A model generated the notes under the pieces. That model was not told the origin of the DNA. It ran no database searches and saw nothing but the letters and a program-made list of their open reading frames with translations. From the NCBI GenBank assembly GCA_963575745.1, contig CAUYUJ010011248.1, positions 310,001 to 339,289 on the forward strand: a stretch of DNA of 29,289 nucleotides, in the 5' to 3' direction. This document shows, piece after piece, positions 1 to 10,448 of this stretch. The stretch comes from Prorocentrum cordatum (lineage: Eukaryota > Sar > Dinophyceae > Prorocentrales > Prorocentraceae). Each line of letters opens with the position of its first letter. Position 1 is the stretch's first letter. A program made the translations under genes and the position numbers.

Positions 1-1
1 C

Positions 2-2430
2 ACGGCCGCCTATAACGGGCTAGCCGAACTGAACGCGGACGAGCTCCAGGCAAAGTACGACATGCACAAGTCCAACACGAAGAAGCTTGGCAGCGCCCTT
101 ATCCGCATGTGCGCCGCCAACCAGATCAGCTACACGCTCGACCACTACCAGCGCAGCAAGCCTAAGCGCACTGGCGGTGACGCATCGCACCCACCATCGG
201 GCTCCGCACGTCTTCAGGCTGCGGACACCCAATTCATCGCCTTGGACCCTGCCTTTTGGAAGGTCCCTGTTCTTGCCGAACCCACCTCGCCTGACGACGG
301 CAAGACGTACAAGCCCAGCATCAGCCTCCACGACTCCGAGAGTGGCGAATGGCTGCTGCAACACCACCTCGGGCAGGGCAAGCGAGCCACGGGCCAGCTC
401 GCGATTGCTGTCATGGGCCCGAAAAACGACAACTACGTCGGTACCGAGCTCGCCGTCCCCGTCCTGAAGCGCCACCCCAAGGCGCCCAAAGTGGTCCACA
501 CGCACGTCCCCGTGATCGTGTACCAGCTGGGCACCAAGGAGGTCGCCTGCACGGAAAAGGTAGCCGTCGCCACCATCGACCCCGCCGACCACGTCTGCTG
601 GATTCGGGCGACCATACACGAGACCGAGGCCATTGCCACAGTCCCCTCCATGCACCAGGCCTTCGAGGACCAGTTCTCGGGAGGTGCCCCCGTGAACGGT
701 GGTCCACGCGCCAAGGGCCCTTTTCGAGGCGACTCCGCTCCACAGGACAAGGCGCGCCAAAAGCACAAGGAGTCCAAGAAAGACGCTCGCCGCCAGGAGC
801 TCGATGGCCAGCTCCAGGACACCTTCAAGGCCCTCTTCCACGGCAACTTTAAAGCCGTCACCATCCTCGAACCCTGCAAAAGCCTAGGCAGGTTTGGATC
901 GGGCGTCGGAAAGAGGTCCCTGGCTGCCACCTTCGGCGTCAGTCTCCAAGCGGTCGACAAGGTCCTGGCGGGATCAGGGCAACTCGGTGCCACCTACGAC
1001 CTCAGCAACGTAGGTGCAGACGAGCCCACCGCCGACAAGTATCAGACCGTTTGGTTCCCTGAGGACCAGCCCATCACGATGGCAGACGCGTTCCAGAAGT
1101 CGGTGGAGCTCAAGGCCCTGGGAGTCGTCAGGCACGGCAAGTCAGGCCTGCTGGGATCCGTGTTCCGCGGGGGTCTGACGTCGCCAAGGCCGCTGCTGTC
1201 AGCATCCGCGGCTGCGAGGCCACCCTCGCCAAGACGCGCTACCGCATCACTGGCATTGCGTCACGCCACGCCACGCTGACCCAGCTCGCCAAGACTCTCA
1301 CGGGCCCGTCCGTCAAATGGGACTGTGAGGTCTACCACACCGCCTGGGACCCAGCCACTGCGGCCCAGTTTGCCCTAGTGCGCGCCCATCGGCCCCCACT
1401 CACCTATACGGTGCAGGTCGCGGGGTGCTCCATCCCGTGGAGCATCGCCGAGGCCCCGCTGGCTGAGGTGGCGCCGAAGCGGGACAACGTTACCATCGTC
1501 ACGCCTACCACCATCACAGAGCCTGCGACGCCGCCAGCCGGTGGTGGCGGCTTCAGCCCCGCCACCGGCACACTCCTCACCAAAGCGGCCCAGAGCCCCT
1601 ACCTCCACGACCTCATGACTGCCACGCCCAAAGGCAAGGGCGTCGCACCGCTCCTGACCCCCAAGGAGGAGCCTTTAGCCAAGCGCCACCGCTCCTCCAG
1701 CGGGAAACGTGACGCCACGCCGCCCGCAAGGCCACCCCGCGCCCCAGGCCGCAGCTCCTCTGCGCCCCCTCACGGCACGGACGGAGCCGCTGAACCGACG
1801 GCCGCCCCAGGGCCAGGTGGCCACGACCCCTGGCTTGGCACGGCGGCGGCGGAAGGAGGGGGCCACACCGAAGGCGCCGCTGCCACAGCCGCCGAAGTAC
1901 CAGGTGACGTCGTTGACGTCGAGATCCTCTCATCAGGCGATGAATACAGCGTGGCCTCCCACGAACTCAACACCTTCGGCGAGCCCTTCGCATCGGCCTC
2001 TAAACCGCCCGATGCTGCCACGACCCGCATCCAGCACATGGAACAGCAGCACGAGCTACTAGCCACCACGGTGGATAACATGCAGATGCAGCTTGCGGGC
2101 GTTCTCTCCTCCCAGGCCACACTCACGGAGCACGTTTCAGGGCTGGAACGGGGGCTTGCCACCGTCGTCACCCAGCAACAGACGGCAACCGCCGACGCCG
2201 CTGCACTGCGCGGCGACATCCAGACCCTCCTCGGGCACCTCACGGGAGGCACCATCCACCTGCCACAAGCGGCCACTCTGGAAGCTAAGAAGGAGGAAGC
2301 CGCAGCGGCCGCCGAGCCCGCGGCAGCCTGCAGTGCGACCGACCAGCCAGGCCAGGCCACCCCAGGGACGGGGCCCCCAGGGGCCGACAAAGGCAAGGAC
2401 AAGGGTCGGGCCACCCAGGACCCGTATTGA
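2..2430 (+). CDS. LINE ORF1 protein, 5' partial, one -1 frameshift
   Basis: The frame starting at base 2 is open from the window edge, so the true start lies upstream. It reads sensibly to about 1170, then the sense moves to the frame starting at base 1 and runs to TGA at 2428-2430. Both frames are open between 1063 and 1279. One G missing from the G5 run at 1169-1173 would explain the change. The protein would be about 800 residues: a mixed globular N-terminal half, a Pro/Ala/Thr-rich linker (about 1500-1900), a predicted coiled coil (about 2020-2250, rich in Gln, Leu and Met) and an Ala/Lys/Gly tail. No CCHC zinc knuckle is seen. By position it should be the RNA-binding, multimerising ORF1 protein of a LINE; the coiled coil fits, but I recognise no RNA-binding fold. 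Confidence 0.7.
203..225 (+). repeat. C-bulge/UUCA hairpin 1
   Basis: Outer stem TCCGCA/TGCGGA (6 pairs), unpaired C at 209, inner stem GTC/GGC with a T-G wobble, loop TTCA 213-216. Lies inside ORF1. Confidence 0.75.
1538..1568 (+). repeat. C-bulge/UUCA hairpin 2
   Basis: Outer stem CCGGTGGTGG/CCGCCACCGG (10 pairs, one T-G wobble), unpaired C at 1548, inner stem GGC/GCC, loop TTCA. The motif is read as Gly-Gly-Phe-Ser-Pro in ORF1. The longest stem of the set. Confidence 0.85.
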
Positions 2431-2691
2431 AGGTGCCTCAGAGAGCCCGCCTCAGCCCTCCGAGGAAGCGCCTTCAGAGGCACCGCTCCCCTCTTCGCGT
2501 CGTATCTCTTTCTTGTTACCTCATGTCTGTTTTGGCAGCAGCACGCGCAAGCTCTCTGGTGTAGGGACACCCGTAGTCTTGCAGGGGGCGTGATTGTAGC
2601 GATGTACATGAGCATTCAGGGGTGTATGAGGACGTGTGCTGCCACGCAGCTTTCGGCTCATCGCTCGCGCCGCCCGCCAGGCCTCGCCATC
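2431..2691 (+). other. Spacer between LINE ORF1 and the next reading frame
   Basis: After the ORF1 stop the sequence is less GC-rich and more T-rich than the coding blocks. The next frame is open from 2590, with ATG codons at 2602 and 2692. No promoter or known internal ribosome entry element is recognised. Confidence 0.4.
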
Positions 2692-3095
2692 ATGCGGCGC
2701 CTCGCCTGCGGCCTGGCCCTCCCCTCGCTGGCTGGAGCACACCCGTCTTCAGGCGGTGCGCCCCAGCACGGAGGAGAGGCTTTCCTGCGACATGCGGAGC
2801 GTAGGACGTTCTTCTACCTTTACGATGACAGCATCTACAAATACGATCACAGCGCCATTTTGGACCCGATCGTGAACAGCACCGCCGCCGCTGGCCCGTG
2901 CGGCACCGGGCTGCTGGGCGCCCCCGCGAGCGCCTGGCCTGAGCAGCACCAGGGGCCCTGCCCCACGCGCTGCCCCCCTGGGACTTCGACGGCTACTACT
3001 ATGCCTACGCCGAGTACCAGCACGTCTCCTACGAGCACGCCCTCGTCAACTACGACACATGCATCGCAGTCGACCGCCGATTTTGCCGCAGCTGA
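2692..3095 (+). CDS. Possible small tyrosine-rich ORF with a -1 frameshift
   Basis: ATG at 2692 opens with a short basic then hydrophobic stretch resembling a signal peptide, followed by a tyrosine-rich segment (about 2810-2870). In the same frame the sequence then becomes Thr/Ser/Pro low complexity. The frame starting at 2982 instead continues the tyrosine-rich character, with eight Tyr in about 30 codons, and ends at TGA 3093-3095. One base lost from the C6 run at 2973-2978 would join the two parts. No homologue is recognised. It could also be the N-terminal end of ORF2, since the first frame never closes. Confidence 0.3.
2737..2761 (+). repeat. C-bulge/UUCA hairpin 3
   Basis: Outer stem GCACACC/GGTGCGC (6 of 7 paired), unpaired C at 2744, inner stem GTC/GGC with a wobble, loop TTCA 2748-2751. 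Confidence 0.75.
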
Positions 3096-3180
3096 GCTGA
3101 CTCCTGCGTCCTCCGGCCACGCCTCGCACCGCATGCAAGTTCAGCTACGAGGGCTACCATCACTCAATACGACGCCTGCG

Positions 3181-3257
3181 GTCGACCGTCGTACAGCATA
3201 TCCTCGATGGCACCCTGTCTTCAGCTTGTCCTCGACCGTCGTGCAGCATATCCTCGA
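3181..3257 (+). repeat. Direct repeat, 27-bp copies 50 bp apart
   Basis: Copies at 3181-3207 and 3231-3257 match at 25 of 27 positions. The 50-bp spacing is not a multiple of three, so the duplication would change the reading frame if coding. The segment 3100-3600 has no convincing coding frame even though one frame stays open. Confidence 0.7.
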
Positions 3258-3283
3258 CAGGGCCGCTGGCAAGGCCCAGGCAC

Positions 3284-3308
3284 GCAGTGGCGGCTTCAGC
3301 CCCGCTGC
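3284..3308 (+). repeat. C-bulge/UUCA hairpin 4
   Basis: Outer stem GCAGTGG/CCGCTGC (7 pairs, one T-G wobble), unpaired C at 3291, inner stem GGC/GCC, loop TTCA. A 28-bp stretch here (3283-3310) is identical to hairpin 5, so this pair is a recent copy. Confidence 0.85.
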
Positions 3309-3639
3309 AGTGCCCTGGCTGCCACCGCCCCCGCATGAGGCAACGCACGCCGCGCACGACCACCTGCGAGAGTTACCACCGACCACGACGCCTGCCGCCG
3401 TACGTCGCACCGTGTACCCTCCAGAGTGTCGCACCCCCACAGCGTGCCGACCTGACAGCTTCGACATTACTGACAGCGGTGGGCCGTGCCACGCTGGAAA
3501 CCACACCGCTGAGCCAGCGCCGCAGACGGCTCCACCGTGGCCCCCACAGACCACAGGCGCCTCGCTGCGAGCCATCTGGCTCCTCGCGCCCTACCTGTGC
3601 ATCACCGTGGAGCCCAACACGCTATGTGGGCTGCTAATT

Positions 3640-6600
3640 ATGGCCGTGCTTAGCACCCACGCACACGGCCTGACTACCAGCAACACAGCGAGTCCCGCTT
3701 CCCCTCTGTGCGCCAGGGGTGAACCTGATGAGGACCCCGCCTTCTGGCACCTGATGAACATCCGAGCACGGCTCATCCCGCGCGCCGCGGCGTGGGCACC
3801 AGGTGAGGACCATCAGGACGTTTACTGGGCATGGCTCGAGGACTGCGTCCCGCACGTCCTGGCGACGCTCCATCTGCCACAGTACGACCACCTTTTCCAG
3901 GAGGGCTCCGCGGAGAAAAACGACGCCCTGCGTCACCGCACCGCGGTCGACATGTGCGAGGATATCTGGCACAGAGCGGGCCCCGACAGACAGCGCACCA
4001 ACCGCAACCTCACTCGTATTCAGGGCAGCCACGAGTACCCCACCCGTTACCTTGGCCTCCTTCTGGAATACCAGTGCGCTCGTGCCCAGCTCGTCGGCCC
4101 TGAGGCTTTTGCGGCACCACTGCCGCCATACCTCTCACGGGCCCACGCCTTGCTGCCAAGAGGCCTCCCTCCGCCCGACCAAGACGCCCTGGCGTATCTC
4201 GTGGATGCGATCCCGCACCACCCGCCAGACCTGCAGCCGCTTGTCGAGGCGGAGCTCGCCGCGGCACCGATGGAACCGCTAAACCTACCACCGCCCGCTG
4301 GCCCCCCCACCCAAAACGCCACGTGTGCCCAGCCCGCGGCCGACGCTGAACCGCTTCTGCTTCAGCACGCAGCTGCCAGCGATATCAGCAACATATCCCT
4401 GGACTCGTTCCACGTGTCGGACGATAACCAGAACGACTCCATCCACGACACGGAAACCCAGGACCCCGACGGCACGCCACCGCCAAGTGACGCTGCCCAG
4501 CGCGACCGTGACAGCGATCCCCACACAGGGCGCTCCCTGTCGCGCAGCAGTGCGCCCAACAACTCGGCCCAGGCCGACCCCAGCGCACAGCTCAGCGACG
4601 CCGAAGGTGCCACCGCCGCCGACGAGCCAGGCCATGCCACCGCACCGCCAGCTCCCACCAGCCCGCGCAGTGGCGGCTTCAGCCCCGCTGCAGCACTGGC
4701 TGGACCTGGGCGTCTTCAGACCTCAGGTGGCAGGACCCCGTCCCGCACCCTTGTCCGCCGAGCTAACTCGACTGACTCCAACTCCAGCCCCGTCGACCAC
4801 TGGCAGGCTGGCCTCGACAACGATCCCATCGAGGACGCGGACCCCGACGCCAGCGGCTCCCATGAGGCCCCGCACAGCGCAGCGGCCTCTCGACGCTGCG
4901 GCTGTCTCATCTGCCTCTTCGTGGTCACGTACGCCATCTTGGTAGCCATGCCGTACCAGGACCAGATCGACGGGTACCTGCCGACACCGAGCCGAGACCC
5001 CAGCTACCGGCAGCGACGACGCCGTGAAGCTGCGGCACCAGGCCCATCCGTGTCCACTACGCCCCGACGCACAATAGCATACGACGCCGCGCCCGCCTTG
5101 TGGGGTCTTCTCAAGTGGACCAGCGCCAAACTCAGAGACATTGTCTCGGGCGGAGCCAGCGCAGTCGGGTCTGGCCTCTGGGGCGCCCTGAAATGGGCCA
5201 GCGGCAAACTCGGAGCTATCGCCACAGGCGGAGTGGTTTGCGGTCTCCTCCTGGTCGGCGCCAAACTTCTCGCTCAAGGAGCCGTCGGACACGTAGGAGC
5301 CCGCATCTGTGCGCGCGTCCTGGACTCACCCACGGCCCAGTGGTGCCTCCGCTGTTGCCAACCGATCAGGAGCCCGCGCGATGAGGCCCCACACACGCTT
5401 CCGCGCACGCATCCCGACGACCCCGAGAGCCAGCACGTGCATCCCCTTCGACACCCGCTGCTACAGGAACACTACGCCGCTGCAGTTGCCGCCGCAGTCG
5501 CCGATGTCACCACCGCCACCACCGCCGCCATCGTTGAAGTCACTGCCGCGGTATCGCGAGCCTCGTCTGTCACGCCACGGTCGACCAGCCCGTCCCCGCG
5601 AGACGGCCCCACAAGCGGCGCGGCCTCTGGCAACCCGCCGACTCACGAAGCCGCCGCAGCTCAGGCCACCGACGCCGAGGCAAGTGAAGCACGTGAGCGC
5701 ACCCTCGACGGCGACGGCGTGCACGGAGCGCCCGACGACGAAGCGGATGCAAGCAACGCCCGTGGTTCCTCTTCCGACATGGACACCCAACCACCACGAC
5801 GGCGAGCACGCCACGCATCACCCGCCAGGCCCCAGGCGCCTTCAGGCCCTGGTACGCCCCACCCAGCCCTCTGGCCACCGACGCGCAACTTACGCAGCAC
5901 CATCCAGCGCGACCCAGCGGTCCCAGTGCCGCCGACGAGCATCCTCACCTCCCTGTACCAGAACGGCTTTGCGCTTGGTAACAGTGGCGTGACTACGGAG
6001 GACATCGAAGACGCCCTGCGACTCTACGACCATCCTCGATTCACCCATGACCCAACGCTCCAAGCGTTGGCGCCGTGGACTGACATCATGCAGAGGCCCC
6101 CGAACCGACTCATTTGGGTGCTGGAAGACTCGGGCGGGAACTCAGGCGAGACGATCTTCCCCTACCTCACGTGGGACCTCCGTGCTCCTACCACTGACAC
6201 GCCCACGGTCTTCTGGCACGGGACCCGCGGCGACCTTGCGGCCCGTCTCGCTTTCAACGGAGGTCACCTCCTGCCGGGCCCCCGCCGTGAAGCGAAGGGC
6301 CGAACCGCCACAAATGTCGGCCGCACGTACGTGGGTGTGCACCCGTCGCTGGCCGCGTGGTACGCGGTGCCGCCTCACCCGCCCCGCAGCCTCGAAGACG
6401 ACACCCTCGCCTGGGGACCCATCGCGCTCTGGATGTGCGAGGCTACCAAACCGCCGCGCGGTGAGAACTGGCACAACTTCGTGAACGGGGAGGCTCACGG
6501 AGCGCGCCTCATCTACCCACGGGTCCTGGGCCTCCTCATCCGCATGGACTGGTGTGCCCCCACCGAAGCTGCCTCCAGGTGCCGTGCCCTCCCGCACACC

Positions 6601-9600
6601 TGTGGCATGGGCGACTGCACGCACGCCCTCCACATTGCCGGCTTCGATCACCCAGACCTCCGCGAGGCGGCTGAAGCCCGCGACCAGGAGGCAAAGATCT
6701 GGCGCCGGCTGGACACCGCGGCAGCGTGGCCACCGCCGCAGGCACTATACTCGCCAGAGGCAGCGCGAGCATGGGCTACACAGCACTACGACACCGAAGC
6801 AGCCACCAGGGCCGACCCCAACCAGCCCCGTCCGCGTGCCTCGCTTCGCAAGCTCCAGCTGGACCCGCAGCCACTGATCGACCTGGTGTACACTGCCACG
6901 GCGCAGGCTGTACCCGAGCGGTGGCAGTCTGACGTACGAGCGCCGCGCCCCAGCGGCTCCAGCCCTGGGGCCGCGTCTGGCCCATCGCACACCTCTCAGC
7001 CAGGTGCCGCCTCGGGACACAGTCCAGACCGCTCACCGACGGCATCGGGAGCCGACGACCGCCGTACGCCGTCCCTTATCAGCGCGGCCGCCGCCCTCGC
7101 CCGAGGCCATGCTCGCTCACGGCGCTCCGCCTCACGTTCGTCACGGCAGAGCGGCGGCAACTCCGCCTCTGACAGCAGCGACATCGACACGTGGGAGCAC
7201 ATCGAGACGGAAGAGGAGCCGACCGCCTACCACGTCCTCGCCTTCCACGTCCGCGATGTGCGGTCCCGTGTGAACGCCCCTGGCGTCGAGGTCTGGCTCG
7301 ACCCAGGCGAGCATCACGATGGCGCCTACCTACCGTGGGGGGCGACCGTTGTGGGCCACCGCGTTACTGACCCTGCGGTTGCGGGTCGCGATGGCTGGGT
7401 CATCCTTCACCACGACCACGGCGACACCACCACCAGGCTCTGGGCACCGACCCAAGTCCACGTCAAGGCGGACGACACTTGGCGCACGGTCATGATCGCA
7501 GCGGACCTGGGGCCCCAGTGGATCGAGCGCCATGCTGACGACGCTCGCCTCCCCGCGGAGGCGGTCCGCACTACAGGCCAGTCCTGGTTCGCCGACGTCT
7601 GGCCTTTGTGGGATCGACCCCGACCCCACCCAGACGACGCAGTCACCGACGAGCAAGCGTTCCCGCCCCTACCAGGACGCTGGATTTGCCTACAGTGCCG
7701 ATTCCAATGCTGCCAGTATTGTGCTGCCCGCCGCAACACGCAGCTCGGCACCTCGGGCCAACCGACGTGCCCGGACTGCTCCCTCAGCGGACTGCGTGCA
7801 CCTATGGACTGGTCCACGGACTACTCTTGCAACAGCTGGACGTGCGTGTACAGCACCGACGACAGGGCCGCCGACACATGCTGCCTCTCCAGCAGATGCC
7901 CGCATCCGCCTCGTCCGCACAGCCTGTTCGACGTCCGTGCCACAGGGATGCCTCCGCACATCCTCGCCCGCCAATACGGCAACGCGCCAGCCCAGCACGA
8001 CCTCATGGAGCCCCCCCGAGCGCCTTCAGGCCCCGGGGGGGAGCCTCCGCAACCAGGCCAAGCAGGATACCAGGGCCAATGGTATCTACCACCGAGGCCG
8101 CGTCGCGTCCCCAAGCAGGGATTGCCCGACGGCACGAGGCGGCCACCAGGGTTCACAGGGACGGGGATGCCTGAAGACCCGTCTCCCGACCAACCGCTGT
8201 GGAAGGAAGGCTACGTGCTCTTCGGCCCGCACCAGGCCCTCAAGGAGGATTTCATCTTCAACAAAGCGGTGCGCCGACCTTACTCCCTAGCCATCACCAA
8301 CATGCACAGGGATCGTGTCACAGTCAGGACCGTCTGCGAGTCTATCGCCGAGCGCATCCACACTACCCGCACGCGCTGGCGGGATGTGGTACTGTACTGG
8401 GATGCCGAGGGCGGCCCTGGGCCTCAAGCTCTCGACTACGACATGCGCCTCTGTGACGCCATGGTGAGTCGTGCCACGACCGAAGCCGAGTTGAACCACG
8501 ACCGCAGCAACCGTGGTAGCTTCTGTCTCTATGGACCAGCGCACCAGCGGGCTGTGAACATCACGGTGCTCCCCGAGCCGCAGAACATTGACTTCGTGGA
8601 GCATGTACGGCGCTACTCACCTGACGGGGAGACTTACCCAGACCATGCCTTCGAGCACGTCTACCAGGGCTGGCGGCGGCCCGACGTGCCGCCCATCCTC
8701 CCCGACACCCGCCCGCTCTCGAGAGCCGACAGCAGCGCTACCAGCAGCACCAGCAGCGCACCCAGCAGCGCGACCAACGCGACGCAGGTCAGCCGAGCAC
8801 GCCACGCAACCGCTCTCCCGCGCGCGTCCCGACAGGCGACAGAGCGGTGTACGGCGGGGGCGCCGCCTACCACCGTGGCCCCATTGGTGCCATGCCCGCG
8901 GCGGCAGGGGCAGCCGCCTCCAGCTACGGCCACGTCCCCCACGCCAGGGTGCACCCAGCGGTCGTCGGCTACCCGCGCGCACTCGGGCAGGCTCCCCCAC
9001 GGGCCACCTCGCCCGCGCCAGGGTCCACGCGTGCCTGGGGCCATTACCCAGGCCGCCACGACAGCACCGCCAGCAACCAGTCCGCAGCGGCACCCCCTGC
9101 GGCTTCAGCCCAGGGGGCTGCACCAAGCCGCGGCAGGACAGGGCGCCCCGCAGGATGGCGCGAGGCGAACGTGCGCGCCTGGCAACCGCGCCAACACACG
9201 CCCCCGCCAAACGTGGCCGCAGCGCAGCGCCCTGCCCAGGCAAAGCCCGCCCCCCCTGAGCGCGAGCGGCAGCCGCTCGTCCCGCTCGTCCTCACGCACA
9301 CCCAGGCACACCACAGCGCCTCCCCGCGGCACAGCGAGGGTAGTGCCCACCGCGTCAGCCCCCGGCCTGACGCCGCCGACCCTGACCAGGCTGCAGCCTC
9401 GGCGGCGGGCGGCACAGGCGGCTCCCGCCCGCCCAGCCCAGCACCCAGCGCAGCGCCGATCCGCTCCCCGAGCAGGGCGGACTCTGCGCGCGCCAACGCC
9501 CAGGCGGCCTCGCCACGTGACCGCCACACGGGCGGGCGCGTCCCGTGCAGCCGGCCCAGCAGCCGCCACCGCTCGCGCAAGCCCCCTGGGAGTTCCACGA

Positions 9601-10448
9601 GCTCGCCGCCCCGCGAGACTCAGGCTGACGCCCAAGCCCCCGAGGTGGTGCCACGTTTCGGTGCCGGCGCCAAAGACCCTAACGAGGTCGACCTCGAGCC
9701 GACGCCGTCCACGGACCAGGAGCTGCCACCGCCCACCCGCGTCGTCGCCCCCGACGAGGCGCCGACCTTCGACCCCTTCAAGCACAAGTACTCCGTCAAG
9801 GACCTCGCGGCGGGCTTCGGCGGCGGCTCACCGCTGTCTCCTCAGAGCCACGGCGGCGCCCCCGCCACCTCTGCCGCTGCCGCGGCAGCGGCGGCCCCGC
9901 GTGGAGTCAGCCCTGTCCGCAACGCGAGCCTCACGGCAGCGGGCATGGACGAGGCTCAGCGCCAGGCCACCGACCGCGCCGCTCGCCACGCCCAGCTAGT
10001 GGCTGACGCGCTGGCAGGGCGTGCGCCGCCGCAGCCACAGGGCCCACCGCCCGAGGCGAGCGCGGAGGGCGCACACGAACAAGCTGTTCCAGCTGATGCT
10101 GCTCATCACGGCACTGACGGGGCGGGCGCGCCGCCGCAGGACGGACCAGCGGTGTCGCGTGCGCAGTATTCGCGCGCGCGCTGCGCCGCTGCCGCGCCGC
10201 GCTGCCGCCGCTGGTTTGCTTTTGCTCTTGCGCTCGGCAGGATGGATCGAGGAGTCGCCTCCCTCTCCCCCTGCTGCCGTCTCACCTTTCCTCCCTCCGT
10301 CCCCCACGGTACAGGAGTGAGGAGGTTTTTTCGAGGCAGTTTTGCCGATGTTTATGAACCCCCCCCGGCGCAGCGTCGACCATGCCTTGCCTACACTTTT
10401 GGCCCGACGGCGGCTTCAGCCCCGTCCAAGCCAATCTGCTGCGACGCC
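3640..10448 (+). CDS. LINE ORF2: very long multidomain protein with PARP/ART-like domain, -1 frameshift
   Basis: Convincing coding begins near ATG 3640 in a frame open to 9999, but sense passes to the frame used by ORF3 between 8640 and 8760, where both are open (a C4 run at 8700-8703 is a candidate). Regions in order: a helical acidic domain (3720-4290); a disordered Ser/Asp/Pro linker; a membrane-like segment (4906-4950) and a duplicated amphipathic Leu-Trp-Gly segment (5098-5280); a PARP/ADP-ribosyltransferase-like domain (5940-6560) with His-Gly-Thr at 6217-6225, Tyr at 6328 and Glu at 6490; a globular block (7219-7680); a cysteine cluster (7687-7915) with Cys at 7687, 7696, 7708, 7711, 7720, 7768, 7777, 7828 and 7843; a basic block (8190-8690); then a Gln/Pro/Ala-rich tail. 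No stop separates the tail from ORF3, so a fusion cannot be excluded. The transferase call rests on motif order only. No such domain is standard in LINEs. Confidence 0.55.
4667..4691 (+). repeat. C-bulge/UUCA hairpin 5
   Basis: Same stem sequences as hairpin 4. Unpaired C at 4674, loop TTCA 4678-4681. Read as Gly-Gly-Phe-Ser-Pro in ORF2. Hairpin 6 begins 12 bases downstream. Confidence 0.85.
4704..4728 (+). repeat. C-bulge/UUCA hairpin 6
   Basis: Outer stem ACCTGGG/CTCAGGT (7 pairs, one G-T wobble), unpaired C at 4711, inner stem GTC/GAC fully paired, loop TTCA 4715-4718. The only copy with a U-A middle pair in the inner stem. Confidence 0.8.
5832..5852 (+). repeat. C-bulge/UUCA hairpin 7
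   Basis: Outer stem CCAGG/CCTGG, unpaired C at 5837, inner stem GCC/GGC, loop TTCA 5841-5844. The inner middle pair is swapped (C-G for G-C) relative to most copies. Confidence 0.75.
8011..8041 (+). repeat. C-bulge/UUCA hairpin 8
   Basis: Outer stem CCCCCCCGAG/CCCGGGGGGG (9 of 10 paired, one A-C mismatch), unpaired C at 8021, inner stem GCC/GGC, loop TTCA 8025-8028. Confidence 0.8.
9093..9117 (+). repeat. C-bulge/UUCA hairpin 9
   Basis: Outer stem CCCCCTG/CAGGGGG (7 pairs), unpaired C at 9100, inner stem GGC/GCC, loop TTCA. Here the motif is read as Ala-Ala-Ser-Ala rather than Gly-Gly-Phe-Ser-Pro. Confidence 0.85.
10406..10426 (+). repeat. C-bulge/UUCA hairpin 10
   Basis: Outer stem GACGG/CCGTC, unpaired C at 10411, inner stem GGC/GCC, loop TTCA 10415-10418. 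Lies just before the proposed ORF3 start. Confidence 0.8.

Noticed and set aside
20-841. Long minus-strand frame opposite ORF1, and similar ones across the LINE
   Set aside because: High GC leaves few stops; composition is Gly/Val/Arg biased and there are no motifs. Shadows of the + strand ORFs.
4358-4367. TGC-TTCA-GCA inside ORF2
   Set aside because: The inner stem would pair and a C precedes it, but the outer arms are not complementary; likely chance.
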